Translations under genes and position numbers: made by a program
Origin: Rhabdophis nuchalis
Lineage: Eukaryota; Chordata; Lepidosauria; Squamata; Natricidae
Direction of reading: 5' to 3'
Length of the DNA stretch: 64,000 nt
Assembly: GCA_039707465.1 (NCBI GenBank)
Contig: CM077649.1
Location: 17,813,001 to 17,877,000, forward strand
Notes under the pieces: model-generated
The model's input: the letters and a program-made list of their open reading frames with translations, nothing else
What the model was told of the DNA's origin: nothing
Databases searched by the model: none
Shown: positions 34,732-46,430 of the stretch, in pieces
How the letters are laid out: the number at the start of each line of letters is the position of its first letter
Position numbering within the stretch: the first letter of the stretch is position 1

Positions 34732-35339
34732 ACCTACCGTATATACTCTCTTTATTTTCATACCATCAGAAGGTCGAAGGGAAGAGAGGACATGGTATGC
34801 TTGATGATGTCATAGTATAAATCTTTGACTTATCTACTTGGCTCATACTTACATGATTATTACTGAGTACATATCATAATTGGGCATTATTAGGGTTTCC
34901 TGCAGTCACAGTAAATATATAGATATCAGCAGAAGATGTTTTGCTTTGAAGGTATTGTATAGTTGTATTCTACTTTATCTTTATATTTCATGCATATGGG
35001 TTACATTCATTTGTGCTCAATCTGGAGATAGTAATGCCTGTATCTGAAAAGCACCATTAAGAATGTATTGGTGCAGTTCAGTATAGTTACACCAAACTTC
35101 TTTATAAACAAGGTTGATCGGGGATTTGTTAATGATTGACAGTATTTTTAAAAGATTCCTTGAATTACCAATTCAAGATCATGTAATGTTGACTTCCTAA
35201 TAACATTTTATTTTATAAGGTATGATGTTTCACAATTCTACTATGCTGTTCTTGTAAATGATGATGAAGAAGGCAAGATATTTTGGAATCACCACAACAA
35301 ATATGAACTGCATGTTGTTTCAAAGAAACTATGCAAACA

Positions 35340-36240
35340 TGGAATAATGTTAAAAAAGACATACTAAGATGGGAGATACTACAACTGCCTTTGCTGGGGA
35401 GAATGTCTGTGGGGGAAAAAAGAACGTCTTTCCTAGAGTGATGTTTTTGTTTAAGACAATACGTTTTTGACAACTGATGTACCACTTAAACAATGGCAGA
35501 AGAATTTATCTAAATTTGTGTGGCAGGGAGAAAAAATAACCACATTAAATATAAGGTTTTACTAGATGCAAAGGAAAGAGGAAGATTGAGTCCACCTGAT
35601 TTGAAATTTTATTTTGCAGTGTACTATTTGGTTTTGATGAAAAAGTGGGTGCAGCTGGGAAATAAAAGGTCTTGGAGTGCCTTTTCTCAGGAGGACATGA
35701 TCTAATATTTGGGTAGCATGGATATTGGTGGTGCAACAAAGTTAAAGTTAATGTGGATTTAAAAAATCATTATCTTAGACGTGTCATATTGAGAATATGG
35801 AATACAGTAATCCCTCGTTTTTTGCGGTTAATGGGGACCGGAACCTTCCGCGGAAACTGAAAAACCGCGAAGTAGGATTCTGTATATCTATACCGGAAAC
35901 TTGAGTTGGTGGACATCGTTTAAAGCAAGCACTAGGGGGCGCTTGCCTCCTACCAATGCATTTTTTTCCCTATTCTGTATTTTTGAAAAACCCGTGACGC
36001 ACTGAAGCCGCGGAACATGAAGCCGCGAAAAACGAGGGATTACTGTAGTTACAAGTTTAGATTGTGCCCTAAAACACATTTTTGGGTCTCAGCATCAGAA
36101 GCATTTTATAGGTGAGAAATAATAGGCAAACATAAATGGCTAATTAATCATAAACTTTAAATTATTGACAAGGAGAATATAAAATAAAATCAAGAGAAGA
36201 ACTAGTGACAGAAAGATTATCAACTAGACAATCTGTGCCC
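35340..36240 (+). mobile_element. L1 LINE ORF2 C-terminal remnant, split by a Tigger-like element
   Basis: Broken plus-strand frames give WNNVKKDILRWEILQLPLLG, then WQGEKITTLNIRFY-like text, then YKVLLDAKERGRLSPPDLKF and MKKWVQLGNKRSWS, matching the C-terminal domain of L1 ORF2 (consensus like YKVLQDAKERGGL.LPDL). After the insertion at 35805-36045 it resumes with KFRLCPKTHFWVSASEAFYR. Confidence 0.75.
35805..36045. mobile_element. Tigger/pogo-like element with TA duplication
   Basis: The ends CAGTAATCCCTCGTTTTTTG and, reversed, CAGTAATCCCTCGTTTTTCG are nearly perfect inverted repeats, and TA flanks both sides (35803-35804, 36046-36047). At 241 bp it has no transposase. Removing it rejoins the L1 ORF2 remnant. 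Confidence 0.88.
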
Positions 36241-36761
36241 TGTTGGGTCATCATTTCAGAGATATTTCTTTACTTAAATAGAGAAATAGAATGACCAGAG
36301 GTGTACAAAAAGGCAGCAAGAGCAGGACTGACTTATGACTTTCTGCCAGCTTCCCCACTGTGTTTCTTGTGGAAATCTGGCAGAAAGTATCAGAAATCCC
36401 CTCTCCTTCCCTTTCAGCAAACAGGTAAATGGCTACTGCTGATACCATAATGGAACACTGAAAATGAAGATCCCATGCCTAAGGCAGCCCAGCATTATAG
36501 CAGTAGCCAATAGCACTAAAATATCCACAACTATCCCAAAATTTCATTCTCTTGAGAGTCATGGCCTCCAGATTTGGATCTATCTGTTGTCTAGCTTATT
36601 TCAGTGGACTGAGTCGGAAAACTGGGTATGAGGCCTCCGGAAGGGGCTTTTATTGGTGAATAATTAATATATAATCAGACTCAGTGCAATCAGAGTACGG
36701 ACAGTGTTAACCCATTCGTGGATGCTATCTTCCCCTTATTGGGAATGTATGATTTTTTAAA

Positions 36762-37161
36762 TTGAAATTTGAAAGAAGAACAGTCATATTGACTGAGGAA
36801 TTCTGAGAGTTGACCTTCACAACTCATAAAGTTGCCACGGTTGGAGCCCCTTGACCTAGACAATTGTATCTATGATAATGTTGGCTTTTATAATTTCAAA
36901 TGAAAAATATGTTTCCCCCTATTTGAATAGAAACTAAATGTAATATTTAGATACAGTATTATTATATTTTCATATTTTCACTGATGGTTTTAAAAACCAG
37001 CTGGTTTCAAAAAACTAGAAAACATATATACATTACCTCAATTTTACTATGTTTATTTAGAAAAAGACTCTATTTTACACTCACTAGTCATTTTTCTATT
37101 TATTTTATTTTATTTTATTTATTGGATTTATATACCGCCCTATTCTCCGTGGTAGGACTCA
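36762..37161. repeat. Source copy of a 400-bp segment also present at 40422-40821
   Basis: The two copies align without net gaps (constant offset 3660) at about 97 percent identity by eye. It contains an eroded half of a hairpin MITE (about 36797-36857) and the first 44 bp of the antisense LINE tail that begins at 37118. Confidence 0.92.
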
Positions 37162-37814
37162 GGGCAGTGCACAGAAAAATAAAAACCACAATACATACAT
37201 ATAATCTAAAATCAAATTAAATAATAAAATCTGTGCTAAGAAAATTAAGACCATTAAAATATTAACTCTAAAAACCCTTAATCTATGTCAGGCCGGCCAG
37301 ATGGAAGAAATGCGTTTTAAGCATCCGACGGAAGAGGCGTAGGTCAGTAGTGGTGCGAAGATCGGGGGGCAGGTCTTTCCAGAGAGTCGGACCCGCCACA
37401 GAGAAGGCTCTTCCCCTGGGAGTCACCAGCCGGCATTGACCAGACGGCACCCTGAGGAGGCCCGCCCTGTAGGAGCGGACAGGTCGAAGGGAGGTATGTG
37501 GTAGGAGGCGGTCTCGCAAGTAGCCAGGACCCGTGCCATGGAGTGCTTTGAAGATGGTAATTAACACCTTGAAGCGCACCTGGAAGACCACAGGTAGCCA
37601 GTGCAGCTCGCGCAGGAGAGGTGTTACCGGGGAGTACCGTAGGACTCCCAGAATCCCCCACGCGGCCGCATTCTGCACCAGCTGAAGTCTCTGGGTGCAT
37701 CTCAAGGGGAGCCCCATGTAGAGAGCATTGCAGTAGTCCAGGCGGGGCATAACGAGGGCTTGAGTGACCGTGCGTAGGGCGTCCCGATCTAGAAAGGGCG
37801 TCCCGATCTAGAAA
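37118..37814 (-). mobile_element. L2/CR1-group LINE, 3' 700 bp, antisense
   Basis: The minus strand 37750-37283 is one open frame of 155 codons: RLDYCNALYMGLPLRCTQRL, TPLLRELHWLPVVFQVRFK, GTGPGYLRDRLLPHTSLRPV, LFRRMLKTHFFHLAGLT. At the 5' truncation point a 19-bp unit is tandemly repeated (37777-37795 and 37796-37814). Confidence 0.93.
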
Positions 37815-37829
37815 GTCTAATTACCATAA

Positions 37830-39055
37830 ACATTTTAATCTTTCATTTAAGGCTTGTTTAGCATAATTTCTTTCATGCATTGAGAAAAAGGAAAATAACA
37901 TGAAATGAATATCACTTTTATGAATGAACATAGTCATGTCAAACCACTGATCAACCTATCAAAGCAAGCTATATTTTATGTAGCCCATAGTCTCAAATAA
38001 ATTACTAACACATTTAAGCAGATTGAATCTACTTTATCTTGTTTAAGAAACATTTAGAATCTTGTACTTTCTCGTGCAAAGCTTCACATAAATATGCCTA
38101 AAATGGGGGCAGAACAATACCCATTGTTGTCATCCCAAGAATAATGTTCCAACAGTTATCAGGAGCTTTGTGTTATGTTAGAAAATATTATGAAACATGT
38201 TTTCTCAATAAATTTTCCAAATTCTATGGGTTAACAGACAATAGATATTGCTTTCTATTTCAGTTTGATGAAGTGCTAATGCCATGATTTTTAGAGACTA
38301 TTTCTTTCTGAATTTATGTAGGACCCCAAATTTGGGCAGTTCTCTAAAGGAGATTGTAATTTTTTTCATCACTTTGAATCTCTGCATACATAGATAAACT
38401 TTCAAGTAAGTATCACAAGTGTTTTCAAACCATAGGGTAGATCAACAATGTAATATTACAATTTGAAAATATCTTAATTTTATAGTTACCAGCTGTTCAT
38501 TCTTTAAGTCTTTTGCAACTTTCTTTAGGAGTAACTTTAGGAGCTAATGTATTCTTTGTACCTTTTAGCTATTTAAATAGAAGTTAGCTAATTCTATTGC
38601 CAATTACAGGGAAAAATGAGGAGTGGATTATTAAGCTGAGAAACATCTAAAATGAGAATCCTAAATTTCATAGGACAAAGAGCCATAAAAAAAAGTCTTC
38701 ATGGTGAACATACTTTTAAAGCCTCTGTATATTTCATTGTATATCATATTGGTCAACATATTTATGATAGGATATGTTAAGAGAATAACAGATATTACTG
38801 AAAGAGGCAGAAACACATGGTCTTCCAATTTTACTTCTCCCTTCTTTTTTTAACATTCGTCATGATACTGTAATAAAAAACTATTTCAGCCAAGCTTGAC
38901 CAATCAAAGGATTTCATTTATGTAGCTCCAAACCTTCCTAATGGTTTTGTATTATTTTGCATTCAGTTCTTCTACTTTTTCTAGATGTACTTGACATAGT
39001 TTATGCAAAAAGAGCAAACAAATTTATTTGTTTTTCCCCCCCTTTTAAATCTGTA
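37830..39055. other. AT-rich sequence, nothing recognised
   Basis: No repeat family or exon that I can support. Confidence 0.45.
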
Positions 39056-39063
39056 GTTTAAAC

Positions 39064-39161
39064 CAGGGGTCTCCAACCTTTGCAACTTTAAGTCTGAAGG
39101 ACTTCAGCTCCCAGGAGCTGAAGTCCTTTCGACTTAAAGTTGCAAAGGTTGGAGACCCCTG
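39064..39161. mobile_element. Short hairpin hAT MITE with exact TSD
   Basis: 98 bp, essentially two arms with almost no loop (CAGGGGTCTCCAACC ... GGTTGGAGACCCCTG). The duplication GTTTAAAC at 39056-39063 and 39162-39169 is itself palindromic. Confidence 0.93.
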
Positions 39162-39184
39162 GTTTAAACCATTTGGAGCAGAAT

Positions 39185-39420
39185 TGACCAGGCTCAAATT
39201 ATCTTACTTCAGACGCATTATGCAAAGATCTAGATCTCTGGAAAAGGTTCTCATACTAGGAAATGTAGAAAGGAAAGAGAGGAAGGAAATGACCAGCAGC
39301 AAGGTGATTGGATACTGTTACTTGAAAGCATTGATAAGTGATAGTTCACCATGGAGAATCTATCTATGTAGTCCCTGGGAATTGAAAATGACTTGATGGT
39401 GTATAATCAATCAATCAAAT
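39185..39420 (+). mobile_element. RTE/BovB-like LINE C-terminus, old copy, sense
   Basis: LKLSYFRRIMQRSRSLEKVL, ILGNVERKERK match the last RTE block (consensus like LSYFGHIMRR.DSLEK.LMLG). A (AATC)n tail follows. Confidence 0.65.
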
Positions 39421-40322
39421 GGTGCCAAATACTATTATTTCCATGTAGAATTCATAAAGAACTTAATATTCTGCTGGCTGGTATTAGTATCCTAAAGCAA
39501 TATTTTACCTTGGAGGGTTATTAACTTAATCAATCAATCAAACTTGCAGTTTGCTCGATTTTCTTTCTGGCAAGTAAACCTTTAATATTCTCCTCACTCA
39601 TCTTCAACGCCACCAAAAGCTTTCTATGTTGAAAAGTCTTGTGACACTTCCAGTTGTTCAACATACTTCTTTGATTAGTGTCTGAACAATTATTTTCTCA
39701 TTGTTCTGACTTGCCCACAAACTAATCCAATGTGTATAGAATTTCACTAAATCAAAAACCCAACTTTAACAGCTAGTTGCTATCAAAGCCGATTTTAGTT
39801 ATTTTAGCTGCCAACCCTCATTCTCATTTCCAGTATTTTCCTCACAAGGTTTCTCCTTCCCAGATAGTGTTTATAACTCATTCTCTCATATCAGCATAGC
39901 AAATGGTATCTCCCTCTGATGAGACTTTTCTTATGGGAATTTAAGCTAACCCTTATGCTAAGCTCCTTATCAGCAAAACAAGTAAAATTTATTTTGTTTA
40001 GGTATCCACGTAGCTACATAGCTGTATGAAGTTCCATTGAGACCCTATGACAGAAAGCAGGTGCCTCACTGACATAAATGTAATTACAGTTCATTAAAAA
40101 ATAGTTGATAAGGTTGAGGTGACAAAACATTGTGAATTGTTTGGTTTGATCTTGTCCGAGAGACACAAAAGATGAAGTAAATGATGAAAGGGCTATGTTT
40201 TTATTGTAAATTCAGTGAAGGCTTCTATTCTCAGCACAAACATAGATATTATATTTTCTTGTGCTTTTGATTCAAGGATAAAATGGTGCTTCACAGTGTG
40301 CATAGCACCTGTTTACCTCACA

Positions 40323-40420
40323 CATTTTTTCTTGAATAGCGCTGCACTTTGTGAATGCAGCTGCTTGGTTTCCAAAACAGATGAGACTATTTTAATGAAT
40401 TGAAATGAGCTGTTATATGA
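40323..40420. repeat. 98-bp direct repeat, left copy, flanking the inserted 400-bp duplicate
   Basis: Matches 40838-40935 at a constant offset of 515 with four differences. It borders 40422-40821 on the left. Confidence 0.9.
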
Positions 40421-40421
40421 T

Positions 40422-40821
40422 TTGAAATTTGAAAGAAGAACAGTCATATTGACTGAGGAATTCTGGGAGTTGACCTTCACAACTCATAAAGTTGCCAAGT
40501 TTGGAGCTCCTTGACCTAGACAATTGTATCTATGATAATGTTGGCTTTTATAATTTCAAATGAAAAATATGTTTTCCCCTATTTGAATAGAAACTAAATG
40601 TAATATTTAGATACAGTATTATTATATTTTCATATTTTCACTGATGGTTTTAAAAACCAGCTGGTTTCAAAAAGCTAGAAAGCATATATACATTACCTCA
40701 ATTTTACTATGTTTATTTAGAAAAAGACTCTATTTTACACTCACTAGTCATTTTTCTATTTATTTTATTTTATTTAATTTAGCGGATTTATATACCGCCC
40801 TATTCTCCGTGGTAGGACTCA
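40422..40821. repeat. Inserted copy of 36762-37161
   Basis: Ends inside the LINE tail sequence (GGTAGGACTCA), so the LINE is truncated here and whole at 37118. The copy direction is therefore from 36.8 kb to 40.4 kb. Confidence 0.9.
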
Positions 40822-40837
40822 CGTGGTAAAACTACCT

Positions 40838-40935
40838 CATTTTTTCTTGAATAGCACTGCACTTAGTGAATGCAGCTGCTTGGTTTCCAAAACAGATGAG
40901 ACTGTTTTAATGAATTGAAATGAGCTGTTATGTGA
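40838..40935. repeat. 98-bp direct repeat, right copy
   Basis: Duplicate of 40323-40420; 16 bp of unassigned sequence separate it from the inserted segment. Confidence 0.9.
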
Positions 40936-41599
40936 ATGCTACTGCATGGTCCAAAGCATTTTGTTTTTGCATTTGAAAGTGAAGCAGTGTATAAATTCCT
41001 AAGATTTTCCACATAGTTTATCTACTTGTGGTAAATCCTCTACCCCAATAATTATAGTATTGTACTGTGTGAAGGCACACCATACTAGATTTTCCTTATC
41101 TTATTTACAGCAATGGCATTCATCAATGATACATTCATTAAAACATATAATAATGGGTCATTATAGTTCTGGTATAAGACTTTTTATAGGAGTCATCAGC
41201 AATGACAAAATAGTAGGTGCAGCCAGGTAACTATAGTTCTATTCCTTTTTAATATATATCATATGCTAGTAAAAAGTGGCAGGGAATCAATTGCCCAGTT
41301 ATGCCCCCATTCTGACATCATGCAAATGCCCCTGTATGTGTGGGAAATTTAGCAATATCTTGTAGCAAATGCTATGTTCAGGCATTTAGAATCAGGTTGC
41401 TGTACATAAGATGAATATTATATTACATCAACTCAAACTTTAAAATTTAAAAATGATGAATATTGTTGATGTTATTTGCTTACAGTAGAAAAAAATATTT
41501 TCCGTATTATTGAATGTAAACATGAAAAAAAATGAAAGTGAAGTTTGAAATAAAAGACTTTAAAGCTTCCAGGAAGTTCTACCTTTGAATTTCATGCAG

Positions 41600-41697
41600 A
41601 CGTCCAGTTGATATCACATTTGAAGGGGAAAAAGTCATTATACTTACAGACACTGTGTGTAGCTCTTCAGATAAATGGATCATATTAGCTCTGAAAG
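41600..41697 (+). CDS. Candidate internal coding exon C (unidentified protein)
   Basis: 98 bp between acceptor TTTGAATTTCATGCAG and donor GTATAC. Entered with one base it is open for 32 codons (RPVDITFEGEKVIILTDTVC, SSSDKWIILALK) and leaves one base; the other frames have stops. The entry phase fits the exit of exon B, giving ...LLEF-R-RPVDITFEG across the junction. Next exon not found. I do not recognise the protein. Confidence 0.5.
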
Positions 41698-41699
41698 GT

Positions 41700-42840
41700 A
41701 TACTCCTTCTTGCTTTTCATGGCCACGTAATATATTACAGCTTTAGATAGGCTGTACTTGAAAAGTAATTTAAGGTTCTGATTGTCATAAGTAAAAGAAG
41801 AGCAAGAAACTCAGATCTATTTGCAAAATGTGACATTTCAAAAGCCATACACATTAATACAACTAGATTTTTTTTAAAAACCCACAGCAAGGCTATTGTC
41901 CTTCCCAACCATACATCCCTTTTGAATTTTGCTTTTAAAATAATCACACTGTAGGTAGAATGAGGTTCTGAAAATCTTTTATATTTAACATTAAAACTTA
42001 TTCAGATTTGAAACATTTCAACTTCAGAATGTGGTCTTTGGTATAATTTTATTCAAGGCAGCCAAATTCTTGAGAAAATGTTATATATGTGAATGTCTCT
42101 GTGTAAATGTGTGTGTGTTTATGTGTAATGTTCTTATTCAAGGACTCTTTCGCAAGAACCAGAATACTTTAACCAAGAATATTTAAATATTTAAAAAATA
42201 TATATCCCAGAGAAAATTTGAACTTCAGTAATGGTGACCACAGACATATCAGAGAAAAAATTTGAATGTTATTGAGCGGCAATATATAAAATTGTGTAAA
42301 ACGATGTGTGAAAAACTGAAAGGGTTGGAAAAGATAGAAAATAATAGTACAAGGAAAAGAGGATTCAAAAGAGAATGTTATATTACATAGAAGTGATAGC
42401 ATTGTTTAGCTTTACAAAATGAAAATGGTTAAAAAAAAAGCAGATACAACGATCACAACACAATGATGTGCCAGTGAGTAAACCAGCTTTTTGTAATTCT
42501 TCTCCAAAAGAGGAGGGGACTTGAGGTTAGTCACAAGTGCTTCAAGCAGTTGCTGCTCTCAAGGAGACCACAAGACAGCAGTTTTCAGTAAGATTAGTTG
42601 TGTGGGAGATGAGGGAATAGCCATCTTATCCAAATTGTGGTTAGCACCTTTGCAAGGACTCTGTTTGCATACTTCCTTTTCTAATCACTTTCAAAATTGC
42701 TTGCTAACTGCTTTTCAGTCATTAGGAACCTTTAGATTGACAAGTTTAAAAACACCAGATGAGTTTCCCTCCATCCCTAGTGAAAACAACCTTTAAACAG
42801 GTTTATGGACTTCTTTAAAAAAGCAGTGAAAGGAAGAGTA
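41700..42840. other. No recognised feature
   Basis: No supported repeat or downstream exon was found. Confidence 0.4.
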
Positions 42841-42844
42841 TTGT

Positions 42845-43552
42845 ATTTTTCGGAGTATAAGACATTTTTCCCCATTAAAAGAGGGTGAAAATTTGCGTGC
42901 ATGTTATACACCATATGTAGCCCCATCCATCCACCCACCGGCCCCTACCCTTCAGCCATTTTCAGCCGCCGTTTGTCTTGTTTTAGACCTGTTCCAGGTT
43001 GCAGGGATTGCCACAGACCATCGCTGCCTCTGTGCCTCGCATTTTTGCCCTCTGTGCCTCACATTTTTGGCCTCTTGCCTCATATTATCAGCCTCTGAAT
43101 GCTCTGTTTCAGACCCATTTAAGGCTGCAGGGATCACCAGAGCACATTGCCGCCGATCACTGCCTCCGCGCATTGTGTTTTCAGCCTCTGCGCATTGCAT
43201 TTTCGGCATCTGCACACCCCATTTTTGATCTCTGCATGTCACGTTTTTGAGTGGTTTAGGGCAGTGGGGATCACTACCGCCACCGATCCCTGCAGCCTGG
43301 AACAGCTGATTGGGAATATTCAGGGAGACATATCCACCTGCAAATCAGTTGCTTGTGCTGAATCAGGCTGCAATAATTTGCTGAAGCGTAGCTGGCTGTG
43401 TGCTATTTGCTGCAAGGATGCTAGCCAGATGAATACCTATGGATGCTGGTAGGCAGAGGCAAAAAAATTTCTCCCTTGTTTTCCTCCCCAAAAACTAAGG
43501 TGCATCTTATACTCCAGAGCGTTTTATATTCTGAAAAATATAGTAGATCTTT
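42845..43552. mobile_element. DNA transposon with TATTTTTCGGAGTATAAGAC termini
   Basis: The left end TGTATTTTTCGGAGTATAAG and the right end TTATACTCCAGAGCG...CTGAAAAATATAGTA are inverted repeats. A subterminal GAGGGTGAAAATTTGCGTGC is shared with the copy starting at 63563. The interior is tandem-like CATTTTTGGCCTC/CCTCTGC text that gives spurious open frames. Superfamily not certain. Confidence 0.75.
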
Positions 43553-43559
43553 GATTTTA

Positions 43560-44335
43560 GAAAAGTTACAAACTGACTAAGAATCCAGATGGATTTGAAA
43601 TAAGGTTTCAGAATTAAATATATTTTTCTGATGGGAAAATGCTTTTGTTTGATATTTTTTTTTGAAAAATGTGATAGGATAGAACTTTGAAGATTGGACA
43701 CTAGAGGGAACTAGAAAGAAAGAAAGAAAGACTGCAATTAAAGGAGAAAAAATGCTTCACTTTGACTTACTAACATAGTATGAAGCAAACTATTTTAGCA
43801 GTGGACATATTAAAGGTATTTTTGAAGTATGGACCCAGAATTAATTTTAAGATTAGTATGTATCTATAATTATACTGTGTTTAAAGCTGTTATGGCAAAA
43901 GAATAAGTTTTATCATAAAAGACTGAGACTGATACGAAAGTCGATTTAAAAATGACAAACTCTAAACATAATATAGATAAACATATTATATTGGATGTAT
44001 AAAAGAACCTGTTGAATGTCTTAATAATTAAAAGGAATGTACAAATAACAAACCAGAAAAGTCATCTGGATAATTTTCCTATTTTGGTTTTATAACTGAG
44101 GCTTGTTATAGCTTTGAAGAATTATATGAAAAGGTATAAAGAAAACATGAAAAGAAATCAAGTTCTGGGATATTACTCAAAGGGACTAAAGATCAAGGTT
44201 ATTAAAAATAAAAGGACAGAATATAAAGTTGGTTTTGTCAAGGTTAAAATAGATACGTTATTATCTCTGGTAATTTTTAATGGACTTTTACTGATCAGAA
44301 CTAAAATGACAAAGTATTGATTTTTTTTTTACAGA
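43560..44335. other. No recognised feature
   Basis: AT-rich with a short AAAG run at 43713-43731. Confidence 0.4.
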
Positions 44336-44337
44336 TA

Positions 44338-44431
44338 ATCTTAATCTTAATCTTTATTGTATTTCTATACCGCCCTCTCTCCCAGATGGGACTCAGGGCG
44401 GTGCACAGGAACAATAAAAATATAAAAATAT
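44338..44431 (-). mobile_element. L2/CR1-group LINE 3' UTR, antisense, first piece
   Basis: CTATACCGCCCTCTCTCCC and GGACTCAGGGCGGTGCACAG. Interrupted at 44431 by the HAL1-like element and continued at 46431. Confidence 0.92.
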
Positions 44432-46419
44432 GGACTTCCTGTTCCGCTTCTGGCGGCAACGGACGAACTCTGGGGTTCGTCCGCCGCTTTGTACCTCTTT
44501 CTGCCCCCAACGGGGCGGGGCACCCCTTTTTTGGGGGGGGGGGCTCTGTAGGGCTGGCTTGCCTGGGCTGGTCTATCCTGGCGGTAGCTGGGAAGTGGCC
44601 CGGGTCCTCAGCCTAGGAGAAAGGGGTCATGCTGCGGGGGGCTTGGTTCCCTTCGCCAACGGAGGATGGTAACATTTCATCACCGGGAGAGAGCTGAAGG
44701 CGGATCGGAAGCCTTCCGGGGCTTTGGCGGCGAGAGGGAGAGTGAGTGCTTTTAAAACTATTTTTTTGCTGGCAGCCTGGATTGAAAGAACTGTGGAAGG
44801 GGGTGTTTGTTTGCTAAACCCCCCCTCGGATTAACAGCGGCGGTTAGAAATGGCTCCTCGTTGCGGGGAAGTTATTTTGTATCCGGCTTTTTTTCTTTCA
44901 AGCAAGTGAAAGTAATTTACGGCTTGCCTTTACACAATGTATCTAAGTCCGGCTGGCTTGAAACAATTGCTCTTTTGTCATTTTCTCCTGCTGGCTCTCA
45001 GACTGGGCGGTGGAAGATGGTTGCCCTTTGTTCCTGAATGACTATTTTTGTTTGTGGAAAAGTACCAACGTCTCTTTGTGATTTGGACTGCCTCTCTCTA
45101 TTAATGAAGAAATTCTTGGACTGATTGATTCCCTCTCTGAAGTGCCTTCTTTGTTTGAATAATTGATTCTGCAATTTGTTTCTCTTTGGGGGTTTGACCT
45201 GGACTTTGACCTGGACTCTGTCCTCCTGACTTGCTGCAGCAGCCCCACCCAAAAAGCGCCATTTTAGTGGCACGGATTTTAACAGCTCACCATGGCTTCT
45301 ATCACATCAGAACTGGCAGGATTGGAAAGAAGAATGACAACTTTGGAAGAAGTGTTACAAACCTTGGTGCAGGAAATTAAAGGTTTAAGACAAGATAATA
45401 AGGATTTCAAACAGGGACTTATGGAAACACAGAAACAACTGAAGGAGAATACACAGAAGACCGAGGAATTGGAGGGGGGGCTGGCTGGGGCAAAGGGAGA
45501 ACTTAAAAATGTTAAAACTGAAGTTGGAGAATTAACTGGGCATATGTCAAGGATGGATTTTGAAAGGATGTCATATTTTTTAAGATTTCAGAACGTTTCT
45601 GAGGTAGATGGTGAATGTCTTCCTGATCTCATGAGTACAATTTTAGCAGAATATTTGCATAAACCCAAAGATGATATTGACCTAGCCTACAGAATAAATT
45701 CTGCATATTTCAGGATAAATGAGGTACCCAGAGAGATACATATTAAATTTGTTAGGAGGTCAACCAGAGAGGGAATTTTGAAGGTGTAGAGAGGTGGTCC
45801 GTTAATTTACCAGCAAAAAGAAGTCGCTATCTTGAAGCAGATCCCTAAAAAAATTAGAGAGATGAGAAGGAAGTTTTCCTTCTTATCTAAAAAATTGTTT
45901 AACCACGGGATTTGGTTTAAGTGGGCGATGCCTGAAGGGATGTTGGTGTTCTGGGAAGGAGGAAGAGTTAGGATTAAAACAGTTGTTGAGGCAGAAGCCT
46001 TTCTTAAAAAACATTCCTCTATCCTGGGGGAAGATTCAGGAGGGGCAGGGGGGGCCACGGCCCCGCCCGCTGGGGGCCAAGAAGGAGCACAAGAAGATAC
46101 AATTGCCAAGAGACTTAGATCTAAAAAATGAATTTGTTTGTTTTTTATTAGCTCAATATAACTTTTTAGCTGGATGTTTGTATATGACTGCCAGCATAGA
46201 ATTTAGAATTTAGAATTTATGATGTATGCACTCACTTCCACCTTGTAGCATATTGGAGAATGTATTATCAATGTTTTATTAAGAGGCCCTGGAGGGGCCG
46301 ACGATTCCGACCTGAAAGTTCTCAAAATTTCTTTGTATCTCACCTTACCCTATTCCCTTTGGGTTTTTTTGGAAAAAATTGTAAAATCCAATAAAAAAAT
46401 TATTGATTAAAAAAATATA
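44432..46419 (+). mobile_element. Full-length ORF1-only L1-derived element (HAL1-like), copy 2
   Basis: Inserted in an L2/CR1 tail with the target duplication TATAAAAATAT at 44421-44431 and 46420-46430. From 5' to 3': a GC-rich leader of about 860 bp starting GGACTTCCTGTTCCGCTTC, ORF1 at 45292-46131, a roughly 260-bp 3' UTR with GGGGCCGACGATTCCGACC, AATAAA signals and an A-rich end. There is no ORF2. The 3' UTR matches the copy at 23.7-24.6 kb, so the architecture is that of a family, not one deletion. Mammalian HAL1 has the same plan. Confidence 0.85.
45292..46131 (+). pseudogene. L1 ORF1p-like RNA-binding protein with one nonsense codon
   Basis: 280 codons from ATG to TGA, interrupted by a single in-frame TAG at 45787-45789, where the sister copy has CAG. 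Residues 1-85 form a heptad-like coiled coil (LAGLERRMTTLEEVLQTLVQ; TQKTEELEGGLAGAKGEL). The RRM core follows (FERMSYFLRFQNVSEVDGEC; NEVPREIHIKFVRRSTREG) and then the C-terminal domain (IREMRRKFSFLSKK; GGRVRIKTVVEAEAFLKKHS), the order expected for L1 ORF1p. This start was chosen because it precedes the whole coiled coil and lies just after the GC-rich leader. ORF1p packages LINE RNA and needs an ORF2p from elsewhere to move. Confidence 0.85.
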
Positions 46420-46430
46420 TATAAAAATAT

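Noticed and set aside
42893..43452. Overlapping 65-111 codon frames with Ser/Ala/Cys-rich text
   Set aside because: They are internal to a TIR element and repeat in several frames because of short internal repeats.
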